Of a stretch of DNA of 38,432 bases, positions 1-6,528 are shown piece after piece. This stretch comes from Streptomyces coffeae (GTDB lineage: Bacteria > Actinomycetota > Actinomycetes > Streptomycetales > Streptomycetaceae): the NCBI RefSeq assembly GCF_016741875.1, contig NZ_JAERRF010000048.1:1-38432 (forward strand), read 5' to 3'. Made by a program: the position numbers and the translations under genes. The stretch's first letter is position 1; every line of letters starts with the position of its first letter. The notes beneath the pieces are model-generated. The model did no database searches. It had not been told where the DNA came from and saw only the letters and a program-made list of their open reading frames with translations.

Positions 1-20
1 CCCTCATCGACACGAAGTGA
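1..20 (+). CDS. 3' end of an upstream gene (partial)
   Basis: Reading from base 3, the window opens with five sense codons (Leu-Ile-Asp-Thr-Lys) and a TGA stop at 18-20, ten bases before the next start. This looks like the tail of a co-directional gene. In Streptomyces the gene before this imidazolonepropionase-like protein is often mqnC of the futalosine menaquinone pathway, but five residues cannot prove that; the identity is inferred from context only. Confidence 0.4.
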
Positions 21-30
21 CCGTGCCGCC

Positions 31-594
31 GTGCTGACGATCCACCGCGTGCGCGCGGTGCGCCTGGTGGTGGACCACCCGTCCGAGACGAGGACGGAGC
101 CCGGGTACGCGGTGGTCGTCGAAGGCAGCCGCTTCGGGGCCATCGGGCCGTACGAGGAACTCCTCGCCGAGTACGGCGAGCGCGCCCGGATCCGGGAGTG
201 GGACGGGGTGCTCACACCCGGCCGGTACGAACCGGACGGTGCCACGTACCTCGAGGCCACCTACCACCCTGATCCGCGCGAGGCGGCCGAGCTCGGCAGT
301 GAACCGCTCACCGGCGAGGCCCTCGCCGCCCTGGAGCTGACCGACGCGCGCTGGGGTGCCAGCGCGCGGCGCGGGCTGCAACGGCTGTTCGCGAAGGGCA
401 CGACGGTGCTCACGGGGCCGTTCACCCGACCCGCGGTCGTTGCGGCCGTGAGCCGGTCGGGCATCCGGGAGGCGTCCGGTCCGCGGCCGCGCGCCCTGAT
501 CCCGACCGGTGTCGCCGACTTCGCGGTCTTCGCCGAGAACGGTGACTGCCTCGTCACGGCTCTGGACGGTCGGCTGGTGCACCGGCGCCGGTGA
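31..594 (+). CDS. Imidazolonepropionase-like domain protein
   Basis: A 187-residue protein starting at GTG, eleven bases after the stop of the preceding reading frame, so probably co-transcribed with it. It resembles the small Streptomyces proteins annotated as imidazolonepropionase-like, which correspond only to the composite beta-sandwich domain of amidohydrolases. The metal-binding barrel is absent, so hydrolase activity is unlikely. The N-terminal segment (residues 1-40, VVVEGSRFGAIGP) has the typical strand-turn-strand pattern of that domain. The C-terminal half (GVADFAVFAENGDCLVTALDGRLV) resembles the closing strands. Being next to menG suggests a link with menaquinone formation, but no reaction can be assigned from sequence. 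Confidence 0.7.
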   Translation: MLTIHRVRAVRLVVDHPSETRTEPGYAVVVEGSRFGAIGPYEELLAEYGERARIREWDGVLTPGRYEPDGATYLEATYHPDPREAAELGSEPLTGEALAALELTDARWGASARRGLQRLFAKGTTVLTGPFTRPAVVAAVSRSGIREASGPRPRALIPTGVADFAVFAENGDCLVTALDGRLVHRRR

Positions 595-714
595 CCGCGG
601 GCGCGACGCGCGAAAGGTGCCTGTGCGCAGCGCACCCGGTTGAGGGCGGTGGTGGGCGACGGGCGGGCCGACCCCTGCGGCGGGCCGCCGCCGCGGGAGG
701 TGAACAATGGGGCT

Positions 715-1407
715 GTGACCCGAGCATCCCTGGACAAGCAGCCGCAGGAAGTCGCCGCCATGTTCGACGACGTGGCGGCCAAGTACGACCGCACCAACGA
801 CGTGCTGTCCCTCGGGCAGGCCCGGCAGTGGCGCAAGGCGGTCGCCCGGGCCGTGGACGCGAGCCTCGGAGAGCGGGTGCTCGACCTCGCCGCCGGTACC
901 GGCACCTCCTCGCTGCCCTTCCGGGACGCGGGCGCCTATGTGGTCCCCTGCGACTTCTCGCTCGGCATGCTGAAGGAGGGCAAGAAGCGCCACCCCCGGC
1001 TGCCGCTGACCGCGGGCGACGCGACCCGGCTGCCCTTCGCGGACGGGGTCTTCGACGCCGTCACGATCTCCTTCGGGCTGCGCAACGTCCAGGACACCGA
1101 GGGCGCGCTGCGCGAGATGCTGCGGGTGACCCGGCCCGGCGGCCGGATCGTCATCTGCGAGTTCAGCCACCCCACCTGGGCGCCGTTCCGGACGGTCTAC
1201 ACCGAGTACCTGATGCGCGCGCTGCCGCCGATCGCCACCGCGGTCAGCAGCAGCCCGGACGCGTACGTCTACCTCGCCGAGTCCATCCGCGCCTGGCCCG
1301 ACCAGGCGGGTCTCGCCGCGCGGCTGAGCCGGGCGGGCTGGTCCCGGCCCGCCTGGCGCAACCTCACCGGCGGTGTGGTGGCCCTGCACCGCGCCTACCG
1401 GCCGTAG
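715..1407 (+). CDS. menG: Demethylmenaquinone C-methyltransferase MenG (UbiE family)
   Basis: A 230-residue SAM-dependent methyltransferase that adds the final methyl group to demethylmenaquinone. The class I SAM motif VLDLAAGTGT is at residues 55-64. The two UbiE signatures are visible: YDRTNDVLSLGQARQWR near residue 24 and ISFGLRNVQD near 118. The open frame extends upstream to 640, but that part is low-complexity and unlike the family. GTG 715 gives the usual MTRASLDKQP-type start with a GGGAGG at 695-700; GTG 700 is an in-frame alternative. In the futalosine or the classical Men route this is the last step, so it directly supplies the acceptor used by the complex I encoded downstream. Length matches the family. 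Confidence 0.93.
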   Translation: MTRASLDKQPQEVAAMFDDVAAKYDRTNDVLSLGQARQWRKAVARAVDASLGERVLDLAAGTGTSSLPFRDAGAYVVPCDFSLGMLKEGKKRHPRLPLTAGDATRLPFADGVFDAVTISFGLRNVQDTEGALREMLRVTRPGGRIVICEFSHPTWAPFRTVYTEYLMRALPPIATAVSSSPDAYVYLAESIRAWPDQAGLAARLSRAGWSRPAWRNLTGGVVALHRAYRP

Positions 1408-1440
1408 CCCCGCACCCCCTGGCCCGGCGGGTTCGTGGGC

Positions 1441-1947
1441 TCACAGGTCCAGCCGGTGGCAGATGGCAGGGGACCGGGAGACCGGGGACGTCAGATGCTC
1501 CGCGGGCCGCATGCCCAGCCGCCGGGTCACCGCTATGGAGCGTTCGTTGCGGGCGTGCACCATCGCGACCACATGGCCGACCCCGGCGGCGCGCACCCGC
1601 TCCAGGGCGGCTTCCGCGGCCACCGTGGCGTACCCCTGGCCCCAGTGCGCCCGGCCGAGCCGCCAGCCGATCTCGATCTCGCCCACCGGCCCCCAGTCCT
1701 GGGGCCACGGCTGGGCGCCGGTGAAGCCGATCACCTCGCCCGAGGCGTTCAGCAGGGTGTAGAGGCAGAAGCCGTACCGCTCGGCGTGAACGCGCTGGCG
1801 GGCGGTGAACTCCTCGTAGTGGGCGAGGTCATGGGAGGCCCCGCCGTGGAACTCCATCACCTCCGGATCGTCGAAGACGCGGTGCCAGGCCACGGCGTCA
1901 TCGGGGGTGGGCACACGCAGGCGTACGGCGGGCGGGGTCACGGTCAT
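1441..1947 (-). CDS. GNAT family N-acetyltransferase (RimJ/RimL type)
   Basis: A 168-residue acetyltransferase, read on the minus strand and convergent with menG. It has the GNAT layout of the RimJ/RimL subgroup: an N-terminal LRVPTPDDAVAWHRVFDDPEV segment, the central GEIEIGWRLGRAHWGQGYATVAAEAAL stretch holding the acetyl-CoA pyrophosphate loop (GQGYAT), and a C-terminal HARNERSIAVTRRLGM segment typical of this group. A much longer open frame runs through opposite the flavoprotein gene, but only the part from ATG 1947 matches the family. The substrate (protein N-terminus, small molecule or antibiotic) cannot be inferred. It shares a 105-bp divergent promoter region with the flavoprotein gene. 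Confidence 0.88.
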   Translation of the reverse strand: MTVTPPAVRLRVPTPDDAVAWHRVFDDPEVMEFHGGASHDLAHYEEFTARQRVHAERYGFCLYTLLNASGEVIGFTGAQPWPQDWGPVGEIEIGWRLGRAHWGQGYATVAAEAALERVRAAGVGHVVAMVHARNERSIAVTRRLGMRPAEHLTSPVSRSPAICHRLDL

Positions 1948-2052
1948 CGAGTACGGCCCTTCGCAAGTGGGGGAGTACGGCCCCCATAGACTGCTGCTGT
2001 CCAGTGCCCGGCGCGACCGGCACGCCGTTACCGAGGCTTCGGGAGACCCCGC
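1948..2052. promoter_or_regulatory. Divergent promoter region with an 11-bp direct repeat
   Basis: This 105-bp gap separates the divergent acetyltransferase and flavoprotein genes. GAGTACGGCCC occurs twice, at 1949-1959 and 1973-1983, 24 bp apart. A TAGACT at 1987-1992 could be the -10 of the flavoprotein promoter. GGGAG at 2040-2044 is its likely ribosome binding site. Promoter assignment is by inspection only. Confidence 0.4.
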
Positions 2053-3363
2053 GTGAGCGAGACCGCACCCACCCAGAGCGCGTCCTCCGTGAGCTCGGAG
2101 CACAGCGCCGATGTGATCGTCGTCGGCGCCGGACCGGCCGGTTCCACCACCGCGTACTACCTGGCCAAGGCGGGCCTGGACGTACTGCTGCTGGAGAAGA
2201 CGGCCTTTCCGCGCGAGAAGGTGTGCGGCGACGGTCTGACCCCCCGCGCCACCAAGCAGCTGGTCGCCATGGGCATCGATGTCTCCGAGGAGGCGGGCTG
2301 GCTGCGCAACCGGGGTCTGCGGATCCTCGGCGGCGGGGCGCGGCTGGAGCTGGACTGGCCCGATCTGGCCGCGTATCCGAACTACGGACTGGTCCGCAAG
2401 CGCGACGACTTCGACGAGCAGTTGGCGCGCCAGGCACAGAAGGCCGGGGCGCGGCTGTACGAGCGCTGCAACGTGGGCGCGCCGATCAACGACCCGCGCA
2501 CCGGCCGGATCACCGGTGTCGAGGCCAGACTGGGCGAGGAGAAGACACCGGTCACCTTCCACGCCCCCCTGGTCGTCGCCGCCGACGGCAACTCCACGCG
2601 GCTGTCGCTGGCGATGGGGCTGCACCGGCGTGAGGACCGTCCGATGGGTGTGGCGGTGCGTACGTACTTCACCTCGCCCCGCCATGACGACGACTACCTG
2701 GAGTCCTGGCTGGAGTTGTGGGACCGGCGCGGTCCGCAGGACCGGCTGCTGCCCGGCTACGGCTGGATCTTCGGCATGGGCGACGGTACGAGCAATGTCG
2801 GTCTCGGCGTGCTCAACACCTCGTCGTCCTTCAAGGAGTTGGACTGGCGGGAGATTCTCAAGGCGTGGTGTGCCTCGATGCCGGAGGACTGGGGCTACAC
2901 CCCGGAGAACATGACCGGTCCCATCCGCGGCGCCGCCCTGCCGATGGCCTTCAACCGCCAGCCGCACTACACCCGTGGGCTGCTGCTGGTGGGCGACGCG
3001 GGCGGCATGGTCAACCCGTTCAACGGTGAGGGCATCGCCTATGCGATGGAATCCGGGCAGCTGGCCGCCGATGTGATCGTGCAGGCGCATGCCCGGGCCA
3101 CCGCCGCGCAGCGGGAGATGGCGCTCCAGCGCTACCCGAAGGTCCTGAAGGACACCTACGGCGGCTATTACACGCTGGGCCGGGCCTTTGTGAAGCTGAT
3201 CGGCAACCCGAAGGTGATGAGGCTGGCGACCGAGCGCGGGTTGACCCATCCGATGCTGATGCGGTTCACCCTGAAGCTGCTGGCGAACCTGACCGATCCG
3301 ACGGGCGGGGACGCGATGGACCGCATCATCAACGGCCTCACCAAGGTGGCGCCGAGGGCCTGA
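2053..3363 (+). CDS. Geranylgeranyl reductase family flavoprotein, MenJ-like menaquinone reductase
   Basis: A 436-residue FAD-dependent oxidoreductase. The FAD dinucleotide motif VIVVGAGPAGS is at residues 21-31, the family motif PREKVCGDGL at 53-62, and the second FAD motif LLLVGDAGGMVNPFNGEG lies in the C-terminal half. Geranylgeranyl reductases saturate isoprenoid double bonds. In Mycobacterium tuberculosis, MenJ (Rv0561c) reduces one unit of the menaquinone tail and its gene lies close to menG and the prenyl synthase grcC1. The same gene company here (menG just upstream, prenyl synthase at 28009) makes menaquinone the likely substrate, consistent with partly hydrogenated menaquinones in Streptomyces. 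Lipid or carotenoid reduction is the alternative. GTG start with GGGAG nine bases upstream. Confidence 0.85.
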   Translation: MSETAPTQSASSVSSEHSADVIVVGAGPAGSTTAYYLAKAGLDVLLLEKTAFPREKVCGDGLTPRATKQLVAMGIDVSEEAGWLRNRGLRILGGGARLELDWPDLAAYPNYGLVRKRDDFDEQLARQAQKAGARLYERCNVGAPINDPRTGRITGVEARLGEEKTPVTFHAPLVVAADGNSTRLSLAMGLHRREDRPMGVAVRTYFTSPRHDDDYLESWLELWDRRGPQDRLLPGYGWIFGMGDGTSNVGLGVLNTSSSFKELDWREILKAWCASMPEDWGYTPENMTGPIRGAALPMAFNRQPHYTRGLLLVGDAGGMVNPFNGEGIAYAMESGQLAADVIVQAHARATAAQREMALQRYPKVLKDTYGGYYTLGRAFVKLIGNPKVMRLATERGLTHPMLMRFTLKLLANLTDPTGGDAMDRIINGLTKVAPRA

Positions 3364-3377
3364 GCGGGCGAGCACGC

Positions 3378-3399
3378 CCCCCGGTGCGGCTCCCGGGGG
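3378..3399. terminator. Hairpin between convergent genes
   Basis: CCCCCGG (3378-3384) pairs with CCGGGGG (3393-3399) over an eight-base loop, in the 36-bp gap between the flavoprotein stop and the VOC gene stop. No T-run follows on either side. The position suits a bidirectional terminator of the GC-hairpin kind common in actinobacteria. Confidence 0.5.
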
Positions 3400-4188
3400 T
3401 CAACCGCCGCTGTCCGGGCTCTCGCTGGTGATGACGCCGAACGGTGCCCCGGCCACGTCCGTCAGCCAGGCCATCCGGCCGATGCCCTCGGCGGACATGG
3501 CGGGCATCAGCACCGAACCGCCCAGCTCCTGACCCTTGGCGACCACGCGGTCGCAGTCCGTCACCTCGATGTAGGGCAGCCACTGGGGAGGCGTCGAGTG
3601 CCCCTCCTGGAGCTGGGCGACCCCGCCGAAGGAGCCGTCCTTTCCGGCTCCGGCCGTGGAGAACACGGTGTACGTCCCGCCCGGGAACGACATCTCCTCG
3701 GTGTCCCAGCCGAAGACGGCGCGGTAGAAGGTGAGGGCCGCGGCGGGGTCGGGGGAGTGCAGCTCGGTCCAGCACAGGCTGCCCGGTTCGGTGACCAGCT
3801 CCAGGCCCGCCGTCCTGCCGGGCTGCCAGACGGCGAACCGGGCGCCGCCGGGGTCGGTGAACTGGGCCATCCGCCCCTCGTCGAAGACGTCGAACGGGGC
3901 GACCGCCACCCCGCCGCCCGCCTGCTCGACGGACTTCGCGGTGGCGTCGGCGTCGGGCGTGTGGAAGTACGGCGTCCAGGCCGCACGCGCGCCCTGCTCG
4001 GTGAGCGGGCCGAGGGCCGCGACGGTTTTGCGGTCCCGCTTGAAGAAGCCGTATCCGCCCGCTTCGGGGCCGGCCGACTCGAAACTCCAGCCCAGCAGTG
4101 CCTGGTAGAAGGCCGCGGCCGCGTCGGTGTCGGGAGCGCCGAGATCGAGCCAGTTGGGTGCGCCGGGGACGTAGTCGGTGGTGAGCAT
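3400..4188 (-). CDS. VOC family protein with two glyoxalase-like domains
   Basis: A 262-residue protein made of two vicinal-oxygen-chelate domains, roughly residues 7-125 and 132-258. Both open with the same pattern (NWLDLGAPDTDAAAAFYQALLGWSF and CWTELHSPDPAAALTFYRAVFGWDT), the hallmark of an internal duplication. It resembles actinobacterial proteins such as mycobacterial Cfp30B/Rv0577, which lack a settled enzymatic function, and the family includes glyoxalases, dioxygenases and resistance proteins. Metal ligands cannot be assigned confidently. The start at ATG 4188 is supported by AAGGAG just upstream on the minus strand. The leader of the gene contains four 16-bp repeats. Confidence 0.87.
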   Translation of the reverse strand: MLTTDYVPGAPNWLDLGAPDTDAAAAFYQALLGWSFESAGPEAGGYGFFKRDRKTVAALGPLTEQGARAAWTPYFHTPDADATAKSVEQAGGGVAVAPFDVFDEGRMAQFTDPGGARFAVWQPGRTAGLELVTEPGSLCWTELHSPDPAAALTFYRAVFGWDTEEMSFPGGTYTVFSTAGAGKDGSFGGVAQLQEGHSTPPQWLPYIEVTDCDRVVAKGQELGGSVLMPAMSAEGIGRMAWLTDVAGAPFGVITSESPDSGG

Positions 4189-4209
4189 GGATGCTCCTTC
4201 AACGATCGG

Positions 4210-4277
4210 GCGTGAAGGACTGTATGCCTCAAGGACTGTGTGCGTGAAGGATGGGCTGTGTGCGTGAAGGACTTCCC
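4210..4277. repeat. Four tandem 16-bp repeats upstream of the VOC gene
   Basis: Consecutive copies start at 4210, 4226, 4242 and 4262. The consensus is GCGTGAAGGACTGTGT; the third copy carries a 4-base insertion and the last diverges at its end. The array starts 22 bases upstream of the VOC start codon, in its leader or promoter. It could be a regulator site array or a replication-slippage product. Confidence 0.75.
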
Positions 4278-4314
4278 GTACTCAGTCTGGCACCGGGCAC
4301 CGACCGCCGCCGCC

Positions 4315-4331
4315 GGGACCGGAAGGATCCC
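4315..4331. promoter_or_regulatory. GGGAC-type dyad, possible DevR/OsdR box upstream of the CBS gene
   Basis: GGGACCGGAAGGATCCC is an imperfect 17-bp palindrome about 160 bp upstream of the CBS-protein start. Its arms resemble the GGGAC...GTCCC core of the DosR/DevR box that controls the related Hrp1 gene in mycobacteria. Streptomyces has a DevR-like regulator, OsdR. A separate TGACGTCA palindrome lies at 4365-4372. The remainder of 4189-4490 (302 bp) contains no ORF with coding bias. Confidence 0.3.
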
Positions 4332-4490
4332 TGGGGCCCGCCGGAGCGCCGCGCGGGCCCGATATGACGTCATCACCGGGGGATGGTGACATGGAACGTA
4401 GGGGGGCGCCGCGAGCGTCAGCCGCGGTGACCGGAACGATCGGGCCCGCGGGCCGGTTCCGCCGCCGGTGGGCCGTCAGGAGGTACACCC

Positions 4491-4913
4491 ATGACGAAGG
4501 CAGCGGACATCATGCACCCGGGCGCGCAGTGGATTCCGGCCACGGAGTCGCTGGACCGCGCCGCCCAGCTGATGCGCGAACTGAACGTCGGCGCACTGCC
4601 GGTCAGCGACAAAAATGAGCGGCTGTGCGGCATTCTCACCGACCGGGACATCGTGGTCGGCTGTGTGGCGCGCGGCGGCGACCCGTCCCGGACGACGGCC
4701 GGGGACCTCGCCAAGGGCACCCCGCGCTGGATCAGCGCGGATGCCGATGTCAGCGAGGTGCTGCGGGAAATGGAGGAACACCGGATCCGCAGACTGCCGG
4801 TGATCGACAAGAACAAGCGGCTGGTCGGCATGATCAGCGAGGCGGATCTCGCCCGGCACCTCTCCGACCAGCAGATCGGCGAGTTCGTGGAGAAGGTGTA
4901 CGCCACGTCGTGA
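4491..4913 (+). CDS. Twin CBS-domain protein, Hrp1-like
   Basis: A 140-residue protein consisting almost entirely of two CBS domains (about residues 1-60 and 70-125), which together form a Bateman module binding adenosine nucleotides. The motifs ADIMHPGAQWI, GALPVSDKNERLCGILTDRDIV and RRLPVIDKNKRLVGMISEADLARHL are characteristic. The sequence closely follows mycobacterial Hrp1 (Rv2626c), a hypoxia-induced DosR-regulon protein, including the DRDIV and EADLARHL ends of each domain. There is no attached enzyme or channel domain, so it probably acts as a nucleotide-sensing partner in the cytoplasm. A near-perfect ribosome binding site, AGGAGGT at 4478-4484, precedes the ATG. Confidence 0.92.
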   Translation: MTKAADIMHPGAQWIPATESLDRAAQLMRELNVGALPVSDKNERLCGILTDRDIVVGCVARGGDPSRTTAGDLAKGTPRWISADADVSEVLREMEEHRIRRLPVIDKNKRLVGMISEADLARHLSDQQIGEFVEKVYATS

Positions 4914-4922
4914 ACGGCGTGA

Positions 4923-4952
4923 GGCCGCCGCCCCCGGAAGGGAACGGCGGCC
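4923..4952. terminator. GC hairpin between convergent CBS and nlpC/P60 genes
   Basis: GGCCGCCG (4923-4930) and CGGCGGCC (4945-4952) are perfect 8-base inverted arms around a 14-base loop, just after the CBS stop and before the end of the oppositely oriented nlpC/P60 gene. There is no clear T-run. Probable bidirectional terminator. Confidence 0.5.
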
Positions 4953-4989
4953 CCGTTGCCGTGTCGGCGCGGTACGTGTGCGCGGGGGA

Positions 4990-5796
4990 TCAGAGAACGC
5001 GCACGGCACCGGTGGGCGGGTCGTAGTCCAGCGAACGCTCGACGATGCCGGTGCTCGGGTTCTGGGCGCCGATGAACTTGCCGCCGCCGATGTAGACACC
5101 GACGTGGTACGCGCTGCCGGAGCTGCCCCAGTACAGGATGTCGCCCGGCTGGAGGTTGTCCAGCGAGACCTGGGTGCCGACGGTGGACTGCTCCTGGGAG
5201 ACCCGCGGCAGGTCGATGCCCACCTGCTTGAACGCGGCCTTGGTCAGACCGGAGCAGTCGTAGGACGACGGGCCGCTGGTGCCGAGCACATACGCCTTGC
5301 CCAGCTGCGCCTTCAGGAAGCTGATGACGGTGGCGGCGTTGCCGGTGGCGTTGGTGGCGCTCGTCGAGAGGGTGCTGCGCTCCGCGGAGCGGGATGCCTT
5401 CGCGGCCTTGGCCTTGGCCTCGGCCGCACGCTTGGCGGCGGCCTTGCGCGCCGCCTCCCGGGCTTCCTTCGCCTTGCGGTCGGCCTCCGCCTTGGCCTTC
5501 TTGGCCGCGGCCTTCGCATGGGCGGCGGCCTGGTCCTGCTGCGCCTGGAGCTGGTACTCGGACGCGGCCTGCTGCGTGGCGTCGGCGGTCTGGGCGGCCG
5601 TGTTCGCCAGCGTGGCGCTGACGGTCGGCATCTCGATCGTCGACTCGGCGGCCGACGACTCGCTGGCGGAAGCGGGCACGGCGGCACCGGCCACCGCGAT
5701 GGTGAGGAAGCCACCGGTCACCCCTGCGCGGAGTGTGCCCTTGGACGCGGCACGGCGGGGCTTCCGGTGGCTGGGTATGTGTGCGACTGGGGACAT
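4990..5796 (-). CDS. Secreted NlpC/P60 family peptidoglycan endopeptidase
   Basis: A 268-residue exported cell-wall hydrolase. A basic N-terminus (HRKPRRAASKG) and hydrophobic stretch (residues 25-45, ending PASASES) form a signal peptide. Residues 60-140 are Ala/Lys/Glu/Gln-rich and predicted coiled coil. The last 120 residues are an NlpC/P60 domain with the catalytic Cys in YDCSGL, the His in AYHVGVYIG, and the usual PGDILYW motif. Such enzymes cut D-Glu-mDAP links in stem peptides during growth or germination. No obvious ribosome binding site precedes ATG 5796; the leader instead holds two hairpins (5813-5826 and 5839-5852). It is divergent from the complex I operon across 811 bp. Confidence 0.92.
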   Translation of the reverse strand: MSPVAHIPSHRKPRRAASKGTLRAGVTGGFLTIAVAGAAVPASASESSAAESTIEMPTVSATLANTAAQTADATQQAASEYQLQAQQDQAAAHAKAAAKKAKAEADRKAKEAREAARKAAAKRAAEAKAKAAKASRSAERSTLSTSATNATGNAATVISFLKAQLGKAYVLGTSGPSSYDCSGLTKAAFKQVGIDLPRVSQEQSTVGTQVSLDNLQPGDILYWGSSGSAYHVGVYIGGGKFIGAQNPSTGIVERSLDYDPPTGAVRVL

Positions 5797-5812
5797 AGGT
5801 CACTGGCTATCA

Positions 5813-5826
5813 GGGCCGAAAGGCCC
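5813..5826 (-). promoter_or_regulatory. Small hairpin in the nlpC/P60 leader next to the start codon
   Basis: GGGCC and GGCCC form a 5-bp stem with a four-base loop, beginning 16 bases before the nlpC/P60 ATG. It occupies the place where a ribosome binding site would be expected, and no Shine-Dalgarno sequence is visible. It could modulate translation; this is an inference. Confidence 0.3.
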
Positions 5827-5830
5827 AGAT

Positions 5831-5852
5831 CAACAAAAGTGGCGTGCGCCAC
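5831..5852 (-). terminator. Hairpin plus T-run in the nlpC/P60 leader (possible attenuator)
   Basis: On the minus strand GTGGCG and CGCCAC make a stem over a two-base loop and are followed at once by TTTTGTTG. That is the layout of an intrinsic terminator, unusual in this GC-rich genome, and it sits about 40 bases before the nlpC/P60 start codon. Streptomyces cell-wall hydrolase genes can be controlled by attenuating leaders, so an attenuator is plausible. No recognised aptamer was found upstream. Confidence 0.45.
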
Positions 5853-6075
5853 ATTTGGCGTGTGCATGCCTGAAATTCGACCCATTCGATCTCCATCGCA
5901 GGGCCCGCCGCGATGTCCGAATTTCTCGATCATGTCTCTACGCATGGCATTTGGCGGCCGTGCGGAAGCCGCGGGCGGCCTACCACCGATGCGGCCCGCA
6001 CATCAAAGGTTCCCGTGAATTCGCGCCCCACAACCCATTGCGGCGTGGGATACCTCACTCTCCGGGGTCCGCTCG

Positions 6076-6162
6076 GTGAAACAACCGGGCGCACATGTGA
6101 AGCGACCGGGGCTCACCTGTGAAGCGACCGCGTACCGCTCGTGAATCAAAGCGCGAACCGGC
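6076..6162. repeat. Four direct repeats spaced 21-22 bp, each starting GTGAA
   Basis: Units begin at 6076, 6097, 6119 and 6141, giving spacings of 21, 22 and 22 bp, close to two helical turns. Units 2 and 3 share GTGAAGCGACCG; unit 1 has GTGAAACAACCG and unit 4 is more diverged (GTGAATCAAAGCG). The TCAC...GTGA junction at 6114-6122 forms a small palindrome. Regular phasing suggests a protein binding array in the nlpC/P60-nuoA gap. Confidence 0.65.
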
Positions 6163-6287
6163 GATCACGACGGCGGGGGAGTGGTGCGAGCGGAGCCCGG
6201 ATGAGACCTGAGGGTGGTGTGCGCGGCGGTCCGGAGACCGGGTCACTCAGGAGGGTGGCGGATAAGTATCAGCTGACGATGTCCATC

Positions 6288-6319
6288 GCAAATTTGCATG
6301 TATGTACCATGTCTTGGTA
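6288..6319. promoter_or_regulatory. AT-rich palindromes GCAAATTTGC and TACCA-N5-TGGTA
   Basis: A perfect 10-bp palindrome, GCAAATTTGC (6288-6297), is followed by inverted arms TACCA (6305-6309) and TGGTA (6315-6319). They lie in the most AT-rich patch of the window, which suits a promoter or operator. If the nlpC/P60 transcript starts near here it would have a leader of almost 500 bases. Confidence 0.35.
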
Positions 6320-6386
6320 AGGGCGCAACGTCCCCACCAGTGATGACGCCCCCGAATGTCACTTCTCGTGATCGTTCGGATGCTTC

Positions 6387-6477
6387 GTGTACAAGATCAC
6401 CGCTCATCCGACTTCATGATCCTTCGTCAGGTGGTGGAGATCACAAAGACGTTGTCGTACCCCGTGTCGCAGATCAC
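6387..6477 (+). promoter_or_regulatory. Three CRP-like GTG-N8-CAC sites upstream of nuoA
   Basis: Three 14-mers share the pattern GTG-N5-AGATCAC: GTGTACAAGATCAC (6387-6400), GTGGTGGAGATCAC (6431-6444) and GTGTCGCAGATCAC (6464-6477). Start-to-start spacings are 44 and 33 bp, that is four and three helical turns at 11 bp. The reported Streptomyces Crp consensus is GTG-N6-GNCAC, matched except for one base. The last site abuts the expected -35 region of the nuoA promoter. Confidence 0.5.
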
Positions 6478-6490
6478 AGACCGACGGGCA

Positions 6491-6496
6491 TAGGAT
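6491..6496 (+). promoter_or_regulatory. Putative -10 element of the nuo operon promoter
   Basis: TAGGAT matches the common actinobacterial -10 pattern and lies just before the Rex-type dyad, predicting a transcript start near 6503 and a leader of about 105 bases. No good -35 hexamer is seen at the right distance, as expected for an activator-dependent promoter. Confidence 0.4.
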
Positions 6497-6512
6497 GCAG
6501 GCGAAACGGGCT

Positions 6513-6528
6513 TGTGAACTGCCTCACA
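6513..6528. promoter_or_regulatory. Rex operator (ROP-like dyad) of the nuo operon
   Basis: TGTGAACTGCCTCACA matches the Streptomyces Rex operator consensus TGTGAACGCGTTCACA at all arm positions except the four central bases. Rex senses NADH/NAD+ and represses respiratory genes, and nuo is a known type of Rex target in S. coelicolor. The site would overlap the first transcribed bases downstream of TAGGAT, a position suited to repression. The assignment rests on the motif match and gene context. Confidence 0.7.

Noticed and set aside
4..1389. Long minus-strand frame opposite the imidazolonepropionase-like protein and menG
   Set aside because: Arg/Gly/Pro-rich translation without any family motif, lying fully opposite two genes with strong matches; a typical shadow frame in GC-rich DNA.
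5797..6300. c-di-AMP (ydaO-type) riboswitch in front of the nlpC/P60 gene
   Set aside because: Expected from the gene family, but the conserved GGGGTGAATC and GTCAGCTAACC cores are not present on the minus strand. Only a terminator-like stem is seen, so no aptamer is called.
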